Numbered from the stretch's first letter, positions 1-8,496 are shown. The stretch: 11,054 nucleotides of DNA from CAUPWF01 sp964367905 (GCA_964367905.1 CAYIZP010000066.1:1-11054), one strand, 5' to 3'. Program-made: numbers and translations. The notes: generated by a model from the sequence alone, not told the origin.

Positions 1-3000
1 CTTTCACAGCTTCAAGGCTGGCATTGTCTATGAGTAATACGTCCATATCTTTGCCATCCACATCCATGCCGCCGTCTACTAAGATATCTTCCATATCCAT
101 ACGAATGACATCATTACCACTGCCGCCAAGTAATATATCACTACCCTCGCCACCACTTAAGTAATCATTGCCTCCAAGGCCAAGAAGAAGGTCATTACCG
201 GAGCCACCATAGAGATTATCATGACCGTCAGTATCACTCTCTAGGGCAGCAGCAGCTTCAATGAGGGTTCCCACATCGGCAGCTTGGGCGGCGTCATGCA
301 GATTAATAACAAGGTCTTGAGCATCATCGCCAGTATTTTTTAAAGCTTCAGAGCTATACGCTTGGCTTTGTTCAGCGCTCATGCCTAACTGCTCGGCAAA
401 GTCTTCTAAGCTATTGACATTACCATCACCCATAAGAATATCATTGCCACCTTGACCATAAAGAACATCATTACCACTGCCGGCAATTAAAGCATCAGGA
501 TCGTTCATGGCTGTGTCGGTGGTAGATTGTTCAAGAACCCATTCAGGCTCATTTTTCATAAATTCGGCTAACATTTGATCGCTTATACTATCAACATCTT
601 TACCAATCTCTTCAGCAAGAGCTTCTTTCAACGCATTCTTATCAATTGCACCAATGAGGATATCATTACCGCTTCCTGCCACACCAACACTTAAATTAAA
701 ATCAGTGATATTCACATCGCCTTTGCTGAGTGTAAAATCAAAGATGTTCCCATCTTCAATATGCTCGAGGGTATCTTTATCAGTCTCACCCTCTTTGTTA
801 TCACTGTTAAGTATCATCTCAAGCGTATCAAGGTCCACGCCGGAACCAACGCCCAAGGCATGTAATGCTCCATCTTCTCCAATGGCATCTTTGAGAGCGT
901 TAAAACTTTCAATGATATGTTCAACTCTTTTATATTCAACGGAATTTTCATTAAGAGTTCCTGCAAAATAACCTTCAAATTGCGCCTTAGTAACAACCTT
1001 ACCGTCTAACACGGGTTCGCCATCAGTCACTAAGAAAACTTCATTCATGGCATCGCTATTGGGATTTTTCTCTGCGAGTTCTTTAAACCACTCTGCAGCC
1101 GTGTCAAAACCGTGGCTATAGTCAGTACCCCAGTTAAAGAAAGGGTCACCGCTGGTATGGTTTCTGAAATCACCTACAGCATTGCCATTTTCGTCTATGT
1201 AAGCGCCATCTTTCATCTCATCTAATATGATTTGTTCAAGTGTTGCTTCTATATCAACGCCATTTGGATTTTCAAGCACATCTCTGATATTGATTTCTAA
1301 ATAGACTTCCTGACCACTCCAGAAAGTCGTGACAAGCAGATTTACATCGCCTCCCAGTAGATAATCTTTCGCATGGGGAACAAGTTCATCCATGACAAAG
1401 TTGGTAATACTTTCCACTGCAACTTCAAGACGGGTAGTCGTTGTTCCATCCTCATTTTTAATAACGCCATTGTGAGCAGCGTTATACATAGAACCAGAAG
1501 TATCCAATAAAATTGCAATATTATAGTCAGTTCCCGGTTGAATTTGACTTGCTGAGCCCGTAGCAGAGTCCGTATCATCTGAAGGAGTAGCTTGCGCACT
1601 GATATGAATGTCTTTAGAGTCACCATCAGCGTCGGTAACCGTAATGGTCTTATCCGTGGACTCGCTAGCTTCGACGCCATCAATGGTTACGGTCCATATA
1701 TCCTTACCTTCAACATTGCTCAGTGTCATATCACCTGCGGTAAGAGTGATGGGGTTACCAGGTTCTACTGCCCCCATGGGGTCGTTAGTTTCCCAGCCAT
1801 CTTCACCATAAGTAAATGTCACTCCATTAAATTCAAGCGTCTTATCTGCACCATCGTCAGCACCAAAATCAATGGAAATAAAGGTTTCGGCAGTGCCATC
1901 ATCGTTAACAATATTTGCATTAATGGGTTTCTCCACAGAGGACTCAGGAACCACAGGGCCATCGTCAGTGATAGTAACAGAAATTTCTGCTTTTAAACCT
2001 TCGGTGGAACCCGGCAATTCAGTGCCATCTTGAATAAGCACATCAAAATTTTCAACACCAGCAGCTTTTTCAGAAGACATAGAGTTATCTGCATGCCCTA
2101 AATAAGAATCTGTCTGTGTATAAGTAAAATTCAGTGAGAACGAGCCATCGCCATTGCTTGAAAGAGTAACATCTGAAAGATTTCCTACAGCTCCGTCGAC
2201 AGTGGCAGGCCCTGTTAAGGTAAAGGTACCATCACCATTTTCTGTTACAGTATATTGCTGTCCACCAATGGTGATGGTGCCGCCATCCATACTTTCAGCA
2301 GAAGTAAATGTGATAGAACCAGAATCTGTACGACCATTGCCTTCATTACTATCATCAAACGTTTCAAGTATAGTAGACTCAGAACTGTCTACTATAATTT
2401 CAGGAACATCATTGGTACCTTGCGCTGTGATGGTCAGCGAATTGGAGGAACTATCCCCGTCTTTGTCGGTGACGGTATAGTTAAAGGTAAAATCTTCTTT
2501 CTCCCCCTCCGCTAGGCTATTATCTGTATAATCAAAGGTATAAGAGCCATCGGGATGAATGGTAATGGTACCTTTGTCTGACTCAAATTTGGCCAACTCA
2601 CTGTCAGAGGCCGTCCATCCATCGGGTACGCTCCAGCCTTCCATGCCGGACTCGGGCAAGGTTACAGAAGTAAGTTTTCCACCATCGGCACCCATATCAT
2701 CATTATTTAAGATATTTCCGTCAATGGCAGCATCGCCTTCGGTAATACTATCGCTATCTTGCGTAGTCTCTGGGGCATCGTCCACAATGGTAATGACAAT
2801 ATCTTCAGAATTGGTGGAGTCGCCATCTTCATCGGTTATGGTCACTTTGAAAGATTCAGTGACGGTGTCATCCTCTGCCTTGCTATGATCAGCACTTTCA
2901 TTTTGCACATACTCATATTCAAGGGTGGAGCTACCATCTTCACTCGGTTCAGTGGGGCGCGTAAAAGTTATGGTTCCGGATTCGGTTTCAACTTTTGCTT

Positions 3001-3715
3001 GATTGTTTTCATCAAATTCTAACTCATGCTCGGTACCATCTTCAAGGGTGATAGTCACTTTTTGGTCATGAATTCCACCATCACCGGGGGTAAATTCCAG
3101 CTTGCCTGAAGCGGACGGCCCTTGCCCCACGGTGTCATCGCGACTGGTAAGATCTACATCCGTGCCAGTAATGCTAGGAGCTGTATCGTCTGCATCTTCT
3201 GGGTTGCTAGTATCTACAAGGGGGGTATTTTTTTGCTCTTCATTTCTTTGAGCTGTGGTTGAAAAGCGTGTTTGATTAGTAAGTTCAGCCAAAGATGTAG
3301 TGCCACTGGAAATAGCACTAGCTATAACATCAGGATATTCTTGATCAAGGCGGCCCGTGCGGTCAATGCCGTCAAGCAAAGTTCCTTGCACAAAATCCAC
3401 ACTAGAACCACCACCTTGAGCGCCGCTGGCACCGGCTGCAGGCATAAGGGATTCATCAAAAGCAGCAAAGAAGGATTCGCCATCCACCTCAGTGCCTTCA
3501 ATAAGGAAAGTGGGCATATTATCAGAAGAATACGTCTCATAAAACCCTGTAAGGTTCACAGAGGATCCATCATCAAAACTTATAACAAGATTGTCACCGT
3601 CACGAGAAAGAGCGGCTTCAGTGGAGTCAAAATCAAAAACGAGGCGTTCGTTGCTTTGAGGGCTAAGGGTGATAGATTGACCTGCAGCAGGTTTTTGTAA
3701 TGCGATGTCAGCCAT
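1..3715 (-). CDS. Giant Lap-type RTX adhesin with VCBS-like repeats and VWA domain (N-terminal 1238 codons; runs off the window)
   Basis: I read the minus strand codon by codon from ATG 3715 to the window edge and found no stop. An AAAGGA ribosome site lies 7 nt upstream. In order: a retention-like module (about residues 1-91) ending in PAAG 92-95, a dialanine motif of the kind cut by LapG proteases; a Gly/Ser linker; about four VCBS/cadherin-like extracellular repeats (about 176-715) with DGDS and GTND signatures; a VWA domain (about 733-960) with an intact MIDAS motif (DTSGS 738-742, TDG 897-899); then glycine/Asp nonapeptide RTX repeats (1011, 1076-1098, 1166-1206) that bind calcium. These blocks are split by helical insertions. 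The translated part is acidic and has no cysteine, typical of type I-secreted surface adhesins. The secretion signal should lie beyond base 1. Desulfovibrio biofilm adhesins share this layout. Expected role: calcium-dependent adhesion, tethered at the outer membrane and released by proteolysis. No LapG, LapD or exporter gene is in view. Confidence 0.93.
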   Translation of the reverse strand, partial: MADIALQKPAAGQSITLSPQSNERLVFDFDSTEAALSRDGDNLVISFDDGSSVNLTGFYETYSSDNMPTFLIEGTEVDGESFFAAFDESLMPAAGASGAQGGGSSVDFVQGTLLDGIDRTGRLDQEYPDVIASAISSGTTSLAELTNQTRFSTTAQRNEEQKNTPLVDTSNPEDADDTAPSITGTDVDLTSRDDTVGQGPSASGKLEFTPGDGGIHDQKVTITLEDGTEHELEFDENNQAKVETESGTITFTRPTEPSEDGSSTLEYEYVQNESADHSKAEDDTVTESFKVTITDEDGDSTNSEDIVITIVDDAPETTQDSDSITEGDAAIDGNILNNDDMGADGGKLTSVTLPESGMEGWSVPDGWTASDSELAKFESDKGTITIHPDGSYTFDYTDNSLAEGEKEDFTFNYTVTDKDGDSSSNSLTITAQGTNDVPEIIVDSSESTILETFDDSNEGNGRTDSGSITFTSAESMDGGTITIGGQQYTVTENGDGTFTLTGPATVDGAVGNLSDVTLSSNGDGSFSLNFTYTQTDSYLGHADNSMSSEKAAGVENFDVLIQDGTELPGSTEGLKAEISVTITDDGPVVPESSVEKPINANIVNDDGTAETFISIDFGADDGADKTLEFNGVTFTYGEDGWETNDPMGAVEPGNPITLTAGDMTLSNVEGKDIWTVTIDGVEASESTDKTITVTDADGDSKDIHISAQATPSDDTDSATGSASQIQPGTDYNIAILLDTSGSMYNAAHNGVIKNEDGTTTTRLEVAVESITNFVMDELVPHAKDYLLGGDVNLLVTTFWSGQEVYLEINIRDVLENPNGVDIEATLEQIILDEMKDGAYIDENGNAVGDFRNHTSGDPFFNWGTDYSHGFDTAAEWFKELAEKNPNSDAMNEVFLVTDGEPVLDGKVVTKAQFEGYFAGTLNENSVEYKRVEHIIESFNALKDAIGEDGALHALGVGSGVDLDTLEMILNSDNKEGETDKDTLEHIEDGNIFDFTLSKGDVNITDFNLSVGVAGSGNDILIGAIDKNALKEALAEEIGKDVDSISDQMLAEFMKNEPEWVLEQSTTDTAMNDPDALIAGSGNDVLYGQGGNDILMGDGNVNSLEDFAEQLGMSAEQSQAYSSEALKNTGDDAQDLVINLHDAAQAADVGTLIEAAAALESDTDGHDNLYGGSGNDLLLGLGGNDYLSGGEGSDILLGGSGNDVIRMDMEDILVDGGMDVDGKDMDVLLIDNASLEAVK

Positions 3716-3736
3716 GGCTAAATCCTTTTCTGAACT

Positions 3737-3793
3737 ATGTCTTTATTTTAAGCACGCAAAAAGACATTGCTAGGACGCAAAAAATAAAGACAT
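3737..3793 (-). promoter_or_regulatory. Inverted repeat in the adhesin leader
   Basis: ATGTCTTTATTTT (3737-3749) is repeated perfectly as its reverse complement at 3781-3793, a 13-bp stem with a 31-nt loop. The near arm ends 21 nt upstream of the adhesin ATG and just before its ribosome site. The loop carries a second copy of ACGCAAAAA and another AAGACAT, so the stretch also has direct-repeat character. It could be an operator dyad or an RNA hairpin controlling translation. Neither can be decided from sequence, and it is not followed by a T-run that would suggest a terminator. Confidence 0.5.
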
Positions 3794-4336
3794 CTAGTAT
3801 GTCGTTAAATATTTGGATATATAGGGTATATGATGCGGACACCACATAACGAGGAAGAAATCCCCAGGCTACAAAAAAGATTTTGCAACCCGTAAGCAAC
3901 GCTGTAAAAAACGAGACTTGCAAACAAAGGAGCTTCACGGCTCACACGTACTTGTACGTAGTCCACTCATAGATGTGAATGCTGTCATTGTCAATACATT
4001 TTTGATAGAAATGCTAAGATTGGAAAATTTACCCAATCATACCATTTACGAATTGTATGTCTTACACAACACACAATGTATATAGTTATTTCCTAACAGG
4101 TATTTAATAAATATTCCTTTATTCGCAGTAACTCCTATCCTCTGGGAGTAAAATTAAATTTTTATAGTTCATTATACGGAATATATAAAAAACACATAAA
4201 AAATGTAATAACATGAATAAAATACTTCAAAATCATAGTTCTTCACCCAATAAAACAATGTATTTAAAAGGAACAATACTGCTCACAAAAATTATAGATA
4301 TTACTGTTTCTTTCTTCAAATATATAAATGTGTATC

Positions 4337-4351
4337 ACATTTTCAAAATGT
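4337..4351. promoter_or_regulatory. AT-rich dyad (possible operator)
   Basis: ACATTTT-C-AAAATGT is a perfect 15-base palindrome. It shares the core ATTTT...CAAAAT with the dyad at 4488-4513, about 150 bp closer to the amidotransferase. Two similar dyads in one divergent spacer could be paired operator sites. Chance occurrence in AT-rich DNA is a real alternative. Confidence 0.3.
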
Positions 4352-4487
4352 AATGTTAAATTATAATTCTAAACTATTTATTATTAATAATTTTTCATTT
4401 TGTTATAACACCCAGTATGCAATGATATTTTTAAAATGGTACTAAACTTACAGTAGCCTTTTTTTAAGTTTTGTACTAACATTGATT

Positions 4488-4513
4488 CACTTATATTTTG
4501 CAAAATGCAAGTG
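4488..4513. promoter_or_regulatory. 26-bp imperfect palindrome upstream of the amidotransferase gene
   Basis: The dyad is centred between 4500 and 4501. Its core ATTTTGCAAAAT is perfect and its outer arms CACTT/AAGTG pair, with only two mismatched positions per half. It lies about 90 bp before the start codon at 4601, where an operator for the plus-strand genes would be expected. No regulator gene for it is evident in the cassette. Confidence 0.35.
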
Positions 4514-4600
4514 GATTTATGGCGCTGGTAAACATATGCAATATGACACAGTTAAATAACCTTTTAATTAAGCTAGTTATCTTTTTATCTGAGAGGCACC

Positions 4601-5674
4601 ATGTCAAAGATTTGTACAAATTGTGTTATGGACACAAGCGCAAAGGAAATAAGATTTGACTCTAAAGGCGTATGTAACTTTTGCTATAACTACTATTTTC
4701 TTGAAAAAAACATTCAAATTAATGACACATACAACCCTAAAAAGCTACACAACGCTATCGAAACCATGAAAAAATTAGGGCAAAATCACGAATATGACTG
4801 CATAATTGGACTCAGCGGTGGCCTTGATAGCTCATATTTATGTCACATTTTATATAAATTAAATGTCCGTCCTTTGGTTATCCATGTAGATAATGGTTGG
4901 AATTCAAAAACTGCAGAACATAATATACAGTGCATTATTGATAAAACAAAGTTTGCATATGAAAGAATTAAATGTGATGTTGAAGAATTTATAGAATTGC
5001 AAAAAGCTTATTTTAGGGCTTCTGTATGTGACGTAGAAGTACTTACAGACCATGCAATGATGGCCTTATTATATAAAAAAGCAGAAGAATATGATTTAAA
5101 GTATGTCATCATTGGAGATAATTATGCAACAGAACTTACAATGCCAAATGGATGGAATTTTAACAAATCTGACTTCTATAATATAAAAGATATTATAGAA
5201 AAAAACTCTACTATAACTATAAAAAACTACCCTTTCTACAATACTGCAGACATTGATAATAAATTTATCCGTATAGCTCCTCTTAATTATGAAAAATATA
5301 TAAAAAATAAAGCTACTGCAATTTTACAAAAAGAATATGGTTGGAAAGCTTATCCCTATAAGCATTACGAAAGTATTTTTACTTGTTTTTATCAAGCATA
5401 TTATCTACCTGTCAAATTTGGCTTTGATAAACGGCGTAGTCATTTTTCAGATCTTATTCATTCAAATCAGATGAAACGTAGAGACGCGCTAATAGAATTA
5501 ACAAAACCAGCATGTTCTGGAGCCGCTCTAGAACACTTAAAATCCATTGTAATTAAAAAATTAGGATTTAGTAAGCAAGAATGGGAATATATTATGCAAG
5601 CTAAACCAGTTTCACATTTTGACTATGCCACAGCACCCTATACATCACCTCCAATTAATCAAGAAGATATTTAA
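4601..5674 (+). CDS. N-acetyl sugar amidotransferase, PseA/WbpG family
   Basis: This 357-residue protein belongs to the PP-loop ATP-pyrophosphatase enzymes that turn an acetamido group on a nucleotide-activated or glycan sugar into an acetamidino group, as PseA does for pseudaminic acid and WbpG in O-antigen. Visible features: a zinc-type knuckle of two Cys pairs (C5/C8 and C25/C28), the PP-loop SGGLDSS (72-78), VDNGW (96-100) and IIGDNYATE (170-178), all typical of the family; length is normal. GAGAGG at 4591-4596 supports the start. It is followed after 111 nt by the TagF-like gene, probably in one transcript. The HisH-like glutaminase and HisF-like partners that usually supply ammonia are not in the window, so the nitrogen source is unclear. 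The exact sugar substrate cannot be read from sequence, so no symbol is given. Confidence 0.9.
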   Translation: MSKICTNCVMDTSAKEIRFDSKGVCNFCYNYYFLEKNIQINDTYNPKKLHNAIETMKKLGQNHEYDCIIGLSGGLDSSYLCHILYKLNVRPLVIHVDNGWNSKTAEHNIQCIIDKTKFAYERIKCDVEEFIELQKAYFRASVCDVEVLTDHAMMALLYKKAEEYDLKYVIIGDNYATELTMPNGWNFNKSDFYNIKDIIEKNSTITIKNYPFYNTADIDNKFIRIAPLNYEKYIKNKATAILQKEYGWKAYPYKHYESIFTCFYQAYYLPVKFGFDKRRSHFSDLIHSNQMKRRDALIELTKPACSGAALEHLKSIVIKKLGFSKQEWEYIMQAKPVSHFDYATAPYTSPPINQEDI

Positions 5675-5785
5675 ATTATATTTGAAATATGATTTTATGA
5701 CTGTGCAATAAATTTTCATAAGCCATGCACTACAAAGTAAAACATTTTATAGGTAAATTATTCCGTAAGGCATTTTGAGGGAAAA

Positions 5786-6907
5786 ATGAACAACGATATA
5801 AAAATTTCTACAATTAAAATACTTTGCTTGATAACTCAAGACATTGATATATATTGCCAAGAAACCCTTATCGATTATTTTTTAACCAAAAAAAATGTTT
5901 CCTTAACTATAGCAATTTTTGCATCCAAAAAAAATAGTTTCAGTAAAGAAATATACGAGTATATAAAAAACAAAAAGTGGAAAATAACACTTTTTACAAA
6001 ATCACTTTTAGATAAACATGAATCTATGTTCATTTTTTCTTCAGATCCAGAATTTGATTATTTTGAAATGATTGTAGAGAAAAAGCATAAAATTTTTTTT
6101 ATTCCATATGGTTGTTCTATCTCTGGCGAGCCCTATTCAAGTTATTTACAATATAACAACAAAGTGCATAATTATGCTTGGCGTATCATTACAATTTCAG
6201 AACATCACAGATCATTATATAAAAAGAATTGCAAAAACTACACTGATGATAAAATATTAATATTAAAAAAGCATCCTAAATTTGATTTTGTTTTATCAAA
6301 AGGTGAAAATTTCATACGAAAAGATACTACCTTTACAATATTTTGGTGCATTCATTATTCAATTCGTAAATCTATTTTTTGCGACAGACAATTTTCCACT
6401 TTCTTTCAATATGCAGAAATAATTTTATTTTTTATAAAACGTTATAACGTAAAGATTATCATAAGTCCTCACCCAGCACTTCAGTCACGTCACAATGAAG
6501 ATAGAGATTATTATGTTATTATGTCTAAATTTTCTAAACTTAAAAATGTTGAAATTCTTGAGGGAGCTGATTTTCATTGTAATAGATTCTTTAACTCAGA
6601 TGTGATGATTACCGATTTAAGCACTACAGCTTTAGATTATTCTGTCACAAAAAAACCTATTATTTCCATGTTTGGGGATAACTCAGCACATTTAAATACA
6701 TTTGGAGAAAATTTTTTCAACAATATGACGTATAAAGTTTATTCTCCAACTCAATTAGTAGAGCGATTAATTGCACTGATGCATAACAAAGATGAACATT
6801 CAAATCATAGAGAAAAATATGTCAATTGTGATAATGGATTATTTAATATTAATGATTCCATTGAAGATATCATCTATAAAGAATTGGAAAAAGCAGACAG
6901 CAATTAA
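5786..6907 (+). CDS. TagB/TagF-like CDP-alcohol phosphotransferase (CDP-glycerol:glycerophosphotransferase family)
   Basis: This 373-residue protein resembles the C-terminal half of the teichoic-acid glycerophosphotransferase family, GT-B-fold enzymes that move a phospho-alcohol from CDP onto a glycan. The signatures are SPHP at 227-230 and SDVMITDLSTTALDY at 271-285 followed by KKPII, the family's acidic-Ser/Thr nucleotide-binding motif. HPKFD (163-167) matches the linker between the two lobes. There is no signal peptide or membrane segment, so it is probably cytoplasmic or membrane-peripheral. GAGGGA at 5777-5782 is the ribosome site. No teichoic acid is expected in a Gram-negative host, and no glycerol-phosphate cytidylyltransferase is nearby. 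The neighbouring cytidylyltransferase-kinase fusion suggests that the donor is a CDP-linked amino alcohol or amino acid (inference). The gene is very AT-rich and has several 8-base A or T runs. Confidence 0.85.
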   Translation: MNNDIKISTIKILCLITQDIDIYCQETLIDYFLTKKNVSLTIAIFASKKNSFSKEIYEYIKNKKWKITLFTKSLLDKHESMFIFSSDPEFDYFEMIVEKKHKIFFIPYGCSISGEPYSSYLQYNNKVHNYAWRIITISEHHRSLYKKNCKNYTDDKILILKKHPKFDFVLSKGENFIRKDTTFTIFWCIHYSIRKSIFCDRQFSTFFQYAEIILFFIKRYNVKIIISPHPALQSRHNEDRDYYVIMSKFSKLKNVEILEGADFHCNRFFNSDVMITDLSTTALDYSVTKKPIISMFGDNSAHLNTFGENFFNNMTYKVYSPTQLVERLIALMHNKDEHSNHREKYVNCDNGLFNINDSIEDIIYKELEKADSN

Positions 6908-6977
6908 TTTTGTGTTTAAATTTAAAATACAATTTCTAAAATCACATATTAATAATTTATATTTTAATACATAGCGA

Positions 6978-7709
6978 CTAAGAATTTGACCTCAAGTAGC
7001 AATAATCAGCTAAAATTTGGCTAGAATCACAAATAATATATTTTTCATTTTTTTTAAAAAACTCATTTATTAATATAGATATCTCTGTACAGCCTGAAAT
7101 AATGCATGTTCCACTTGGCAAGTTCATCGATTCAATGTAATCAAATAAATTTTGCGCAACTATTTTTGGGTTAAAACCTTGTTTCGCTGCTGTAATTATA
7201 CTTGAAATATAATTTTGGTCGTGGGGAATTTCATAAGGAATATTATAAAAAGACAATTCTTTTTGATATAAATTATGTGCGATAATCTGTGTAGAAGCCA
7301 ATATGAGAGCACACTTAACTTTACGATTATAACATTCCTTAACAGTAAGTTGGACTATATGAGGTATCTCTACATCTAAACCCTGAGTGTATTCATCATA
7401 AAGTATGTGAGCCGTATTACAAGGGATGGCTATAACTTCGGCCCCCAAGCTAACAAGCGTTTGTAGATCTTGTTTTATATAAGAAATTGGATTTGTTTCA
7501 TTTAGCTCTAAATATCTACCGCGACTTGGAATTTTTGGATTTGAAAACAATATAACTTGAGGATGCAGCCAATCTTTTTCTAAATTCCTAGCGCACAACT
7601 TTTGATAAAAATCAGACGTAGCCAATGGAGCAACTCCTAACACTCCAATAATTTTTTGCTGTTTATTCCAATAAACCATTTCAGACATGGGACCTGTAGC
7701 AAGCTGCAT
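6978..7709 (-). CDS. Aspartate/glutamate racemase family protein
   Basis: This 243-residue cofactor-independent racemase-family protein has both catalytic cysteines: C97 in IPCNTAH and C207 in SGCTE. The N-terminal GVLGVAPLATSDFYQKL (22-38) corresponds to the family's GxxGGMGPxAT loop, but the usual Gly-Met-Gly is altered. Members interconvert L- and D-aspartate or glutamate; some act on other acidic substrates. AAGGGA 5 nt before ATG 7709 overlaps the stop region of the methyltransferase gene, 9 nt away, so the two are translationally linked. It is the last gene of a minus-strand operon and ends 70 nt from the convergent TagF-like gene, with no clear terminator between. In a glycan cassette it may provide a D-amino acid or act on the activated amino acid (inference); the substrate is unknown. 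Confidence 0.88.
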   Translation of the reverse strand: MQLATGPMSEMVYWNKQQKIIGVLGVAPLATSDFYQKLCARNLEKDWLHPQVILFSNPKIPSRGRYLELNETNPISYIKQDLQTLVSLGAEVIAIPCNTAHILYDEYTQGLDVEIPHIVQLTVKECYNRKVKCALILASTQIIAHNLYQKELSFYNIPYEIPHDQNYISSIITAAKQGFNPKIVAQNLFDYIESMNLPSGTCIISGCTEISILINEFFKKNEKYIICDSSQILADYCYLRSNS

Positions 7710-7718
7710 AAAATTCCC

Positions 7719-8414
7719 TTATAAGGTAAATGAATAAAATCGCAAACGAGTTTCAGAATATTTGTTCAAAGGACAACCATCATCAAAAACATTACCATCA
7801 AACTCTAGCTTCATTCCAATATTATTAAATAGCTGCACATATTCATTTCTTGTTCTATAAACAGCTGAGTAGTCAGATGAAAGCGTATCTGAAAACGTAT
7901 TATTGATTATGTATCGCTCAGGAAGAATGCTTGTTCCATCACGTAAAAAAATTCGCGTATTTTTCTTTAAAGCCGTCCGCATTCTTTCCAAAAGTTCACT
8001 AACTTGAGAATCAGTTAAATAAACAAATAACCCTGAAATAAAAATCAAATCATTTTTTTCTATAAAATCATACTTTTCTGCAGGAGAAACGACAAATTCA
8101 ATATTGCTCAATTTCCTTTTTGCAATCTCCAAGTTAGCTATCTTTACCAGTTGCTCTGTATATTCAACCCCAACTATTTTTTTCACTTTTGGGGCAATTC
8201 TAAAGGTCCACTGTCCACAGCCAGCACCTAAATCTAAAACATTTAAATTTTGATTAAGCTGTAGCATTGGTAATATTTTTTCTGTTTCAAGTTGAATTTT
8301 TAAAGCAAGCAACTCTGTGTCTTCTTCAAGATTAGCAACACTTTCAAAAGGAATTTTTGTATATTTTTTGCTACGATTTTCCCAAAATTTTTTGACACTT
8401 AACTCGTCAATCAT
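7719..8414 (-). CDS. Class I SAM-dependent methyltransferase
   Basis: This 231-residue soluble protein has a Rossmann-fold SAM site: motif I VLDLGAGCGQW (59-69), the acidic end of strand 2 at GVEYT (82-86), and the motif IV/V region NDLIFISGLFVYL (121-133). The region before motif I (1-58) is helical and probably caps the active site. The start is supported by CGGAGA 6 to 8 nt upstream of ATG 8414. It sits between the nucleotidyltransferase-kinase fusion (82-nt gap) and the racemase (9-nt gap) in one operon. The fold alone does not tell the acceptor. By analogy with the C. difficile flagellin-glycan locus, it may N-methylate an amino acid that is linked to the glycan through phosphate (inference). 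Confidence 0.87.
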   Translation of the reverse strand: MIDELSVKKFWENRSKKYTKIPFESVANLEEDTELLALKIQLETEKILPMLQLNQNLNVLDLGAGCGQWTFRIAPKVKKIVGVEYTEQLVKIANLEIAKRKLSNIEFVVSPAEKYDFIEKNDLIFISGLFVYLTDSQVSELLERMRTALKKNTRIFLRDGTSILPERYIINNTFSDTLSSDYSAVYRTRNEYVQLFNNIGMKLEFDGNVFDDGCPLNKYSETRLRFYSFTL

Positions 8415-8496
8415 AAAATTCTCCGAAAATATTAACTGAGCAGATCTCTTTAACTAAGCAATACTCTCTTATCAATGGGGTGATAAATCGTCTTAG

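Larger units (their letters stand above)
3716..4600. other. Long divergent non-coding spacer between adhesin and glycan cassette
   Basis: This 885-nt stretch separates two divergently transcribed genes and must hold the promoters of both. I found no convincing gene. The half next to the adhesin (about 3830-3990) is richer in GC and includes the small hairpin ACGTA-CTTG-TACGT (3947-3960). The other half is very AT-rich and carries two dyads, listed separately. I could not identify a -35/-10 pair with proper spacing that stands out from the AT background. Confidence 0.7.

Noticed and set aside
3680..3691. First PAAG (residues 9-12) of the adhesin as the LapG site
   Set aside because: It would release almost the whole protein including the retention module. 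The PAAG at 92-95, at the module/linker border, is in the expected place.
654..3700. Many short plus- and minus-strand open frames inside the first 3.7 kb
   Set aside because: They lie within the long uninterrupted minus-strand adhesin frame, have low-complexity Ser/Val/Pro-rich translations and lack ribosome sites; they are shadows.
3735..3938. Minus-strand 67-residue frame with a GTG start and hydrophobic translation
   Set aside because: No ribosome site and no family resemblance. It ends inside the adhesin leader and spans the inverted repeat, so it is better explained as non-coding leader.
5703..5730. GTGCA...TGCAC pairing between the amidotransferase and TagF-like genes as a terminator
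   Set aside because: A five-pair stem with an 18-base loop and no T-run is too weak.
6792..6974. Plus-strand 60-residue frame overlapping the end of the TagF-like gene
   Set aside because: Out-of-frame shadow with no ribosome site and no domain.
8469..8486. Hairpin TTATCA-N6-TGATAA between the fusion gene and the methyltransferase gene as a terminator
   Set aside because: Only six AT-rich pairs and no T-run on the minus strand; the genes are more likely one transcript.
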